Below, piece by piece: positions 29,881 through 35,087 of a stretch of DNA of 35,087 nt. Below the pieces are notes generated by a model. It ran no database searches. It was not told the origin of the DNA and was given only the letters and a program-made list of their open reading frames with translations. The translations under genes and the position numbers were made by a program. This DNA is from a virus, in the IMG/VR virus record IMGVR_UViG_3300046459_000220, positions 1 through 35,087 of that record; one strand, written 5' to 3'. Position 1 is the first letter of the stretch, and each line of letters starts with the position of its first letter.

Positions 29881-30708
29881 GTGAAATGGTACAAGCGCGA
29901 CCCGGATGCGGCCCTTATCGGTTTTCGCGGCTTAAGCCACGACGAAAAATCAGCCTACGGCACAATCATTGATTTGCTTTACAGCCGTGACGGGGACGTT
30001 CCCGACGACGAGCGGTTGCTGTGCGTTCACATCGAGTGTCGCCCGCAATGGTGGCGACGGGTGCGCGCTGCGCTCATAGCGAAAGGTAAAATTTGGGCGA
30101 CCGCAGAAGGTAAACTCATGGCAAACCGGGTCGAAACTACCCTGAAAGAGGCGGCAAACTTCGGCCAAACTCAAGCTAAACGGGCAAGACAAGGGTGGGT
30201 TTCAAAGAAAAACCCAAGTGGAAACAACGGCCCAGCAGTGCCTACAGGCAATGCCAATACAACCACAACCACATCTACAGATATAGAAGCAAGAGCTTCT
30301 ATATCGCCCGAAAGTGTAGCTACCGCACCGCAACCCAAAAAACGCGTGCAGCGCACCAAGCGCGCCAAGACGTCCCAGCCCGACGACTGGCACCCCGAGA
30401 TCGCGCCGACCGACGCAACCGAGTTCGGACGGTTCACCGACTACTGCAAAGCGAACGGCCGCCTATACGCCGATTGGGATGCGGCTTGGCGGAACTGGAA
30501 ATCATCCCCGTATCGAAATGCTGGAGGGCACAATGGACAAGGACGACGACACGGGTCAGTACTGGACGCGGCCGACCGCCTCGAAGCAAAGCTCAACGCC
30601 CAAGGATCATTTGCCGATCTCTACGTCCCCGGATCGAGCGGGCCAACACCGCTCCGATTGGATCAGGAAGTGCGCCCTCCAAATCTTCGGGTCATACCGA
30701 AAAGATGA
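29881..30708 (+). CDS. DUF1376/YdaU-like replication protein
   Basis: A 275-residue protein from a GTG start. Residues 1-75 (MKWYKRDPDAALIGFRGLSH, 'YGTIIDLLYSRDGDVPDDERL', 'WWRRVRAALIAKGKIW') match the DUF1376/YdaU winged-helix module of phage replication initiators. A Thr/Ser-rich linker with basic runs leads to 'WHPEIAPTDATEFGRFTDYCK' and 'ADWDAAWRNWKSSPYRN', a C-terminal motif common in these proteins. Likely role: origin binding or helicase loading. It overlaps the next gene out of frame by 176 bases. Confidence 0.75.
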   Translation: MKWYKRDPDAALIGFRGLSHDEKSAYGTIIDLLYSRDGDVPDDERLLCVHIECRPQWWRRVRAALIAKGKIWATAEGKLMANRVETTLKEAANFGQTQAKRARQGWVSKKNPSGNNGPAVPTGNANTTTTTSTDIEARASISPESVATAPQPKKRVQRTKRAKTSQPDDWHPEIAPTDATEFGRFTDYCKANGRLYADWDAAWRNWKSSPYRNAGGHNGQGRRHGSVLDAADRLEAKLNAQGSFADLYVPGSSGPTPLRLDQEVRPPNLRVIPKR

Positions 30709-31105
30709 TTTTGCGGATCCAGACAGCTACCTCGTTCAACTCGGCATGGTGCTCGAACGATACGACGACGCAACCATTCGGGCTGTGACGTCGCCCGTCA
30801 CCGGCATTCAAAGGTCGTGCAAATTTCCACCAAGCATCGCCGAGTTTGTGGAATTCATCGACGAGCACATTCGCCGAGCAAGCTTCGCTCAAAGCTACGA
30901 CGCACATTCGGCTGATCAACTGCGCGAGCGTGAACAGATCGAACGCGAAGCCGTGCACGAAACACTCGAGCATCGCCGCGCAGCCGCCGAACGGATCCTT
31001 GCCGAGTACAAGGCGCAGCTAACACCGGAGACAAAACCGAAGCGGCCGACATGGCAACGCCTATCCGACGACGACCTGCGTGCGGCTTACCCGCCCAAGC
31101 CATGA
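30533..31105 (+). CDS. Replication accessory protein (helicase-loader-like), overlapping the previous gene
   Basis: A 190-residue protein from ATG 30533, preceded by GGAGGG. The recognisable domain begins near residue 42: 'DWIRKCALQIFGSYRKDDFAD', 'YLVQLGMVLERYDDATIRAVT', 'CKFPPSIAEFVEFIDEHIRRA', the last resembling 'PP(S/T)xAEFxxF' segments of phage replisome loader proteins; a charged coiled coil follows. The first ~58 codons are read in a different frame over the end of the upstream gene, so both proteins use the same DNA. Function by gene order and motif only. Confidence 0.6.
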   Translation: MDKDDDTGQYWTRPTASKQSSTPKDHLPISTSPDRAGQHRSDWIRKCALQIFGSYRKDDFADPDSYLVQLGMVLERYDDATIRAVTSPVTGIQRSCKFPPSIAEFVEFIDEHIRRASFAQSYDAHSADQLREREQIEREAVHETLEHRRAAAERILAEYKAQLTPETKPKRPTWQRLSDDDLRAAYPPKP

Positions 31106-31338
31106 GCATAAACATCTTGATCGAGCATACGCTCGCCATGCAGAAGCTTAATCAGTTCCGCCGCCATCCTGATTGGCACAAGGCGTTCGAACAGGTGCTT
31201 GCGTCTGGACGCTTTCTCACGACGTTCCCTGACGGCACCCGCGGCATTCTACAGAAAAATCTCTTGGCTTTGAGTGATGCGGTGGATCAACAATTCATCG
31301 ACAACAACATTCGCAGCGACCGCGTGACTGCACCATGA
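31102..31338 (+). CDS. 78-residue protein, unknown function
   Basis: ATG in an ATGA overlap with the previous gene. Product 'MSINILIEHTLAMQKLNQFRR' then 'HPDWHKAFEQVLASGRFLTTF' is helical with a Phe-rich middle. Nothing identifies its function; it is conserved in position with replication genes. Confidence 0.5.
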   Translation: MSINILIEHTLAMQKLNQFRRHPDWHKAFEQVLASGRFLTTFPDGTRGILQKNLLALSDAVDQQFIDNNIRSDRVTAP

Positions 31339-31550
31339 GCACTCAAACCAAGATCGGCGATTGGTACTTCTCGGTGTACCACGGCAAGAACGGTTTCATC
31401 GCATTTGCATCGGTGAACGAGGACGCCGGACCGCAGAACTTCGAAGGGTGCGAAGCAATCTTCGCGCTTGGCGAGACACCCGACGACGCGATGCACAAGC
31501 TGTGCACGCAAATGCGCGAGCAAGGGCTGATCAAGGTGGGATATCACTGA
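31335..31550 (+). CDS. 71-residue protein, unknown function
   Basis: ATGA overlap upstream and a one-base overlap with the methyltransferase start downstream. 'KIGDWYFSVYHGKNGFIAFAS' and 'EAIFALGETPDDAMHKLCTQM' suggest a small alpha/beta fold. Unknown role; its position suggests co-expression with the methyltransferase. Confidence 0.5.
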   Translation: MSTQTKIGDWYFSVYHGKNGFIAFASVNEDAGPQNFEGCEAIFALGETPDDAMHKLCTQMREQGLIKVGYH

Positions 31551-33442
31551 TGCCCGAGACGTTCCTCGACCGGATCGATCTGCATTGCGGCGACTGTCTC
31601 GCCGTGCTCGCAACCCTGCCCGATAACTCGATTGACTCGTGCGTGACCGATCCGCCGTATCACCTCACGTCCATCGTCAAGCGATTTGGATCCGACGACG
31701 CAGCACCGCCGAAGGAATACACATCGGCACCCTACGGCGGCAACTTTCCGTATCGAGACAGCGGTGGCGGCACGGGCGCAGCGTTCGCGCGAATGTCGAA
31801 AGGCTTCATGGGAAAAGTTTGGGACGGTGGCGACATCGCATTTCGTCCCGAGGTGTGGATGCAAATCTTTCGCGTGCTCAAACCTGGCGGCTACGTGCTC
31901 GCGTTCGGTGGCACGCGCACCTATCACCGCATGGCGTGCGCAATCGAGGACGCGGGCTTCGACGTGCGCGACATGATCAGTTGGATCTACGGCAGCGGAT
32001 TTCCGAAGTCGCATGACGTGAGCAAGGGCATTGACCGCGCGGCGGGAGCGGAGCGCATCTCGCTTGGCCGCGCCAATGGCGCAGGATCGTCCAACACCGA
32101 AAGTCTGGGTGTCTTTCAACCGAAATATGAAGCTACCGCGCCAGCCACCGACGCCGCCCGCGAATGGGAAGGCTGGGGCACGGCGCTCAAGCCCGCGCTT
32201 GAACCGATCTGCATGGCGCGGAAACCGTTGAGCGAGGGCACCGTCGCAGCCAACGTGCTCGAGCACGGCACGGGCGCGATCAACGTGGATGGATGCAGGG
32301 TTGTGTCATGGGAACAAGAGGACGCTACTTATTGTTCGTGTGCCGAGCGTGCGGATGTATTCAGGAAAACAGGCGTACCGGGAACAAAGGAATCTTCTGC
32401 GATAAAGCGTGTCGAGCCGATTTTGAACGGCGACCAAAAGACAATCCCGGTCGATATCGTCACAACGGATATTGGATGTTGCGATGGATTGAAAACGGAA
32501 AATATCGGCACGAGTTCGAGCACAGACGAATATGGAAAAACGCTAACGGGCCGATCCCAGACGGATACGAAATCCACCACGTCAATGGACGAAAAACAGA
32601 CAACCGCATCGAGAATTTGCAGTGTTTGCGGCGGTATGATCACGCCCAACAACACCGACTCTACCACACACGAGAGGACGATCTCGCAGCCCGACGAATT
32701 GCAGCCAAGCAATCACGCGACAAGCGACGGCTCGATCCTGAATGGGTTGAAAAAGAACGAGCGCGAGGCCGCGAGAAACACAATCGCCTCAAAGGGAAGG
32801 TGGCCAAGTAATTTGATCCACGACGGCAGCGAGGAAGTCGTGGCGGCGTTTCCTGATAGCGACGGACAGCAAGGCGCGGTAACAGGATCAGAACCAAGCG
32901 CAAAGACCGCGACGGTATGGGGATCAATGCATCGTGTCCCCGGCGACTCTCGCGAGCCGCGAAACGACTCCGGCTCCGCCGCCCGCTTCTTCTATTCGGC
33001 CAAGGCCGACGCCGACGACCGCATCGGATCCAAACATCCCACGGTCAAGCCCGTCGATCTCATGCAATACCTCGTCCGCCTGATCACACCGCCGCACGGC
33101 ACCGTCATCGATCCGTTCGCCGGAACCGGCACCACAGGCGAAGCCGCATGGCGCGAAGGAATGCACGCCGTGTTGATCGAGGCCGAGCCAGAATATCAGA
33201 ACGACATCCGCCGCCGCATGAAGCTGTGCATGGCCGGACCCGACGAGCGGCTGCGTGAATCGATCAAGGCAAAAAACTTGCCGTATGATCCCGGTCCGTT
33301 ATTTGGATCGCCCGGTTTGAAAGGCGAGGGTCGGCAGATATACGGTAAGTATGCCGACCAAAATCCACGCACGGATGCGTGGGATGAGATGTGGGCGAAG
33401 CCGTTTGATTTTTCTGCGGAGCCGAAAGGCAACCCCGGATGA
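31550..33442 (+). CDS. DNA methyltransferase (beta-class N4/N6 type) carrying a translated insertion
   Basis: A 630-residue frame from ATG 31550. 'DLHCGDCLAVLATLP' and DPPY (residues 34-37) come first and the SAM motif 'DPFAGTGTTGEAAW' (about 521-534) near the end, the motif order of beta-class N4-cytosine/N6-adenine methyltransferases; 'KHPTVKPVDLMQYLVRLITPP' is also typical. Between 'GTGAINVDGCRV' (residue ~250) and 'GRWPSNLIHDGSEEVVAAFPD' (~417) lies about 165 residues of Ser/Thr/Asp-rich sequence without resemblance to methyltransferases. In another frame this DNA encodes an HNH endonuclease. The insertion falls in the region that normally recognises the target, so activity or specificity may be altered. 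Confidence 0.8.
   Translation: MPETFLDRIDLHCGDCLAVLATLPDNSIDSCVTDPPYHLTSIVKRFGSDDAAPPKEYTSAPYGGNFPYRDSGGGTGAAFARMSKGFMGKVWDGGDIAFRPEVWMQIFRVLKPGGYVLAFGGTRTYHRMACAIEDAGFDVRDMISWIYGSGFPKSHDVSKGIDRAAGAERISLGRANGAGSSNTESLGVFQPKYEATAPATDAAREWEGWGTALKPALEPICMARKPLSEGTVAANVLEHGTGAINVDGCRVVSWEQEDATYCSCAERADVFRKTGVPGTKESSAIKRVEPILNGDQKTIPVDIVTTDIGCCDGLKTENIGTSSSTDEYGKTLTGRSQTDTKSTTSMDEKQTTASRICSVCGGMITPNNTDSTTHERTISQPDELQPSNHATSDGSILNGLKKNEREAARNTIASKGRWPSNLIHDGSEEVVAAFPDSDGQQGAVTGSEPSAKTATVWGSMHRVPGDSREPRNDSGSAARFFYSAKADADDRIGSKHPTVKPVDLMQYLVRLITPPHGTVIDPFAGTGTTGEAAWREGMHAVLIEAEPEYQNDIRRRMKLCMAGPDERLRESIKAKNLPYDPGPLFGSPGLKGEGRQIYGKYADQNPRTDAWDEMWAKPFDFSAEPKGNPG
32308..32811 (+). CDS. HNH homing-type endonuclease nested in the methyltransferase gene
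   Basis: A 167-residue frame (ATG 32308 with AGGG about 8 bases upstream; ATG 32293 also in frame). A zinc ribbon (FVCRACGCIQENRR, 'GIFCDKACRADF') precedes the HNH core: 'EFEHRRIWKNANGPIPDGYEI' then 'HHVNGRKTDNRIENLQCL' and 'DHAQQHRLYH', followed by a basic helical tail. Its last codons and stop are read out of the conserved methyltransferase sequence 'GRWPSN' in the other frame. The inserted DNA is more A-rich than its flanks, indicating acquisition. It resembles mobile HNH genes that cut allele copies lacking the insert. Confidence 0.7.
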   Translation: MGTRGRYLLFVCRACGCIQENRRTGNKGIFCDKACRADFERRPKDNPGRYRHNGYWMLRWIENGKYRHEFEHRRIWKNANGPIPDGYEIHHVNGRKTDNRIENLQCLRRYDHAQQHRLYHTREDDLAARRIAAKQSRDKRRLDPEWVEKERARGREKHNRLKGKVAK

Positions 33443-33957
33443 CCCAACCGTTCTGGGCTGTCTGCCAAGTTGAGTCTCGCCGCGAACCATTCGTGCGCAT
33501 GTTGCTCGAACTCGCCGACTTCGAAACCTACATGCCGTTGATTCGGGTTCGGCATCAAATGATCCGCTACCGAACCTCGTTGTTGTTCCCGAGCTACATC
33601 TTCGTAAAAATTCAGGACGATTGTTGGTACGACGTTCTTTGGACGCCGCGAGTCATCCGCCTGATCATGTCCGGTGATCGACCGGCAAAACTGCCGATCA
33701 ACGCAGTCGAACAACTCCAACGCAAAACCACACGGGACGGATTCGTGAAATTACCCTCGAAACCCTCGATCCGCCTCGGCGACAAGGTCCGAATCCTGCA
33801 CGGCCACTTCGCCGGTCACCTCGGGATCTTCGACGGCCAATCCGCCCATGAGCGCCAGCGGATCTTGCTGGATCTGCTCGGACAGAAAATCGCGGTCGAA
33901 ATGCCTTCCGGTCACGTCGAGCCGCTAGATGTTGCGTCAAATCGCAAGTTCCCGTAA
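33439..33957 (+). CDS. NusG/RfaH-like transcription elongation factor
   Basis: A 172-residue protein overlapping the methyltransferase by 4 bases. The N-terminal NGN-like domain has 'WAVCQVESRREPFVRMLLELA' and 'DFETYMPLIR', then 'LFPSYIFVKIQDDCWYDVLW' and 'VIRLIMSGDRPAKLP'; residues ~110-132 (IRLGDKVRILHGHFAGHLGIF) form a KOW motif, followed by 'LLDLLGQKIAVEMPSGHVEPL'. The size equals bacterial NusG. Phage NusG paralogues could drive antitermination. It is the last gene before a highly structured non-coding stretch leading to late genes. Confidence 0.75.
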   Translation: MTQPFWAVCQVESRREPFVRMLLELADFETYMPLIRVRHQMIRYRTSLLFPSYIFVKIQDDCWYDVLWTPRVIRLIMSGDRPAKLPINAVEQLQRKTTRDGFVKLPSKPSIRLGDKVRILHGHFAGHLGIFDGQSAHERQRILLDLLGQKIAVEMPSGHVEPLDVASNRKFP

Positions 33958-33961
33958 TAAA

Positions 33962-34207
33962 CAACCCCACGGGTTGCGATTCCAAGAATCTCGTAAGCTT
34001 TTGTTTTCAGCGAGGAAACGCCCGAAAACACGGCGTTTTCTGCGCGCAGCGCGTTGATTCCGTTGGGGTTTTGTTGGGCTTTCCCCTAACGGAATCACAG
34101 GTGCCGAGCACTCCCCGCAGGCAATGTCCCCCCATGAACCCGCAACAGGGTGCTCGGTACTTCCTCAAATGCGACCCATGGGTCGGAAATGCGAAGCACC
34201 GCTTCGC
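33962..34207. repeat. Cluster of six inverted repeats
   Basis: By eye: CAACCC/GGGTTG (33962-33967, 33971-33976); AAACGCC/GGCGTTT (34016-34022, 34032-34038); GATTCCGTT/AACGGAATC plus GGGG/CCCC inside (34056-34096); CCGAGCAC/GTGCTCGG (34104-34111, 34150-34157); the perfect palindrome CGACCCATGGGTCG (34172-34185); GCGAAGC/GCTTCGC with a 3-base loop (34191-34207). None is followed by a long U-run, so classical terminators are unlikely; a structured RNA or protein-binding array fits better. Confidence 0.75.
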
Positions 34208-34298
34208 TATTGGCCCGTCCCAAATAGGGGGGTGGGTATGCTCCCCGTTAATTCCAATAGGCCGATTTGCCCCAGCGCGGGCCACTGGTGCGCTAATC

Positions 34299-34334
34299 GG
34301 GGTAGGGGTAGCCAGGGGTAGCGGGTACTAGGGG
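34299..34334 (+). other. G-rich run with quadruplex potential
   Basis: Five G-tracts (four GGGG, one GGG) separated by 2-6 bases, based on repeated GGGGTA units. Such spacing permits a G-quadruplex in the plus strand or its RNA. Confidence 0.55.
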
Positions 34335-34421
34335 CCACGCTACAGGCGGCTTTCCCTGCCTGTCCCTTGGTGGTTCATGGTGGCACAGCTACCCGTGGTG
34401 GTAGGGTCCAACCCGAGTGGC

Positions 34422-34500
34422 TATCTATATTTAATTATCTAATTGATAAATACATTTGGGATTCCAAATAGATAAACCAAAAAGAAATTAAATCAGGTTA
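34422..34500. other. AT-rich island with nested inverted repeats
   Basis: About 79 bases with roughly 20% GC. It contains ATCTAT near the left and ATAGAT near the right, TTATC/GATAA in the middle and ATTTGG-GATT-CCAAAT (34454-34469). A TTGATA box at 34443-34448 may serve as a -35, without a convincing -10. Possible duplex-unwinding element, promoter/UP element or bent DNA. Confidence 0.5.
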
Positions 34501-34596
34501 GCATTTTCATTTCAGTTGATCGCCGATCTCAATCCCACGTGCTGCCCCGCAGGCACCCCCCCTAGGGGCGCTAATCCCAATCGGAGAGATTGAATC

Positions 34597-34989
34597 TTGC
34601 CAATCAAATTGGACCCACGGGACAATGCCCACCGCCGGGGCTACACCCATACGTGGGAAGCTCAGACGGCAGCATACCGCAAGCAGCACCCCCACTGCAC
34701 CGGATGTGCCGCAATGGGCATCGTCCACAGAACCGAGTGCATCGATCATATCATCCCCCATAAGGGCGATAAGCTATTGTTCTGGAACAAAAACAATTGG
34801 CAACCGTCTTGTAACTGGCACCACAACTCGATCAAACCCGAACTCGAACGGCGGTGGTTCGATAAGCTGATCCCCGCAGCCGAGCTTGTTCTATCCAGTC
34901 CGACCGCCGTGCAGGTTTCGCGCGAACGATACAAGCCGACCATCGGTGTCGACGGCTGGCCCGTGAAACATGTTTCACGTGAAACATAG
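34597..34989 (+). CDS. HNH endonuclease of the terminase-adjacent type
   Basis: A 130-residue protein from TTG 34597 with GGAGAG 8 bases upstream. The core is 'HPHCTGCAAMGIVHRTECIDH' then 'IIPHKGDKLLFWNKNNWQPS' and 'CNWHHNSIKPELERRW': two CxxC/CxxxH zinc pairs and the DH...N...H catalytic arrangement of phage HNH proteins such as HK97 gp74. These genes usually lie just before the small terminase gene and aid cos cleavage with terminase. The last codons (VKHVSRET) are formed by a perfect parS palindrome that ends right before the stop. Confidence 0.8.
   Translation: MPIKLDPRDNAHRRGYTHTWEAQTAAYRKQHPHCTGCAAMGIVHRTECIDHIIPHKGDKLLFWNKNNWQPSCNWHHNSIKPELERRWFDKLIPAAELVLSSPTAVQVSRERYKPTIGVDGWPVKHVSRET
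34971..34986. other. Perfect parS (ParB-binding) site
   Basis: The 16-base palindrome TGTTTCACGTGAAACA is the canonical chromosomal parS sequence recognised by bacterial ParB. A further half site (CGTGAAACA, 34962-34970) abuts it, producing the overlapping palindrome GTGAAACATGTTTCAC (34963-34978). No other copy was found in the window by eye. Confidence 0.9.
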
Positions 34990-35087
34990 TTCGCATCGAG
35001 GTTGCGGAAAAATTTCTAACCCGTTGAAGTTCAAAAACTTCGAGGGGGGGGTGGAAAAAAAGAAAAAATTTCGATGGGGGAAACGAC
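34990..35087 (+). other. Non-coding right edge, possible packaging-site vicinity
   Basis: After the HNH stop there is no gene start visible. The stretch has GAAGTT-CAAA-AACTTC (35026-35041), eight consecutive G (35044-35051) and an A-rich run. In HK97-like genomes the cohesive end site lies between the HNH gene and the terminase genes, so cos may be here or just beyond; no cos sequence can be identified by inspection. Confidence 0.35.

Larger units (their letters stand above)
33958..34596 (+). other. 639-nt non-coding control region
   Basis: No convincing gene: the frames present on both strands lack ribosome binding sites and have implausible compositions. The left half (33958-34210) is packed with inverted repeats, the centre holds G-rich runs, and 34422-34500 is AT-rich in a GC-rich genome. 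The 11-base word CCCCGCAGGCA occurs at 34113-34123 and 34545-34555. Likely roles include a late-gene leader or antitermination zone, an origin, or part of the packaging region; these are inferences. Confidence 0.6.

Noticed and set aside
33265-33285. GGCAA-AAAAC-TTGCC inverted repeat near the methyltransferase end as a further operator
   Set aside because: It lies inside coding sequence with no promoter elements nearby; probably a chance match.
34007-34331. Open frames of 86 and 92 codons on opposite strands in the 33958-34596 region
   Set aside because: Neither has a ribosome binding site, both are rich in Gly/Pro/Arg without folded-protein texture, and they run through palindromes; the region is better explained as non-coding.
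1-35087. tRNA genes, integrase, attachment sites and insertion sequences
   Set aside because: No cloverleaf with a conserved T-loop, no tyrosine or serine recombinase motif, and no IS-type terminal repeats or transposase were seen.

Overview
The window is most of the genome of a siphovirus-type tailed phage or prophage from a GC-rich alphaproteobacterium. A Rhizobiales/Bradyrhizobium-like host is likely: base composition is roughly 60% GC, several proteins carry the 'AANDN/ANDN' peptide common in that order, and the gene families match rhizobial phages. This is inference from sequence alone. Terminase, portal, protease and major capsid genes are absent and should lie just outside the two ends. 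No integrase, excisionase or CI-like repressor was seen.

Layout: (i) 1-16553, plus strand: neck and tail genes (connector, closure, completion, terminator, tube, G/GT chaperones with a probable -1 frameshift, tape measure, tail-tip protein, fibre, two tandem distal paralogues, Pro-rich protein), closed by a strong intrinsic terminator. (ii) 16656-19031, plus: an endolysin and three small membrane proteins forming the lysis region. (iii) 25973 down to 19000, minus: a ParB/DGQHR-like protein, a YqaJ exonuclease plus annealing-protein recombination module, small proteins, and a translationally coupled array of paralogous coiled-coil and zinc-ribbon genes that share a start cassette. One plus-strand membrane gene (20649-20915) is embedded in this unit. 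(iv) 26068-27788, plus: a Cro/YdaS-like regulator, a winged-helix protein, a DpdA-like base-exchange enzyme and an XRE-type HTH protein. (v) 29618 down to 27772, minus: nine small overlapping genes beginning with a lipoprotein. (vi) 29881-33957, plus: replication genes, a DNA methyltransferase with an HNH endonuclease gene nested in another frame, and a NusG-like factor. (vii) 33958-34596: a 639-nt non-coding region rich in inverted repeats, with a G-rich run and an AT-rich island. (viii) 34597-34989: a second HNH gene of the kind that precedes terminase genes, ending in a perfect parS palindrome.

Three early control regions (upstream of yqaJ, the 25974-26067 divergent region, and 29619-29690) share paired CTTGCC/GGCAAG elements placed on recognisable promoters, which suggests one phage regulator coordinates them. 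The most unusual points are the perfect parS in the HNH gene, the nested HNH in the methyltransferase, the shared operator architecture, the stand-alone DpdA homologue, and the NusG-like gene in front of a highly structured non-coding segment.
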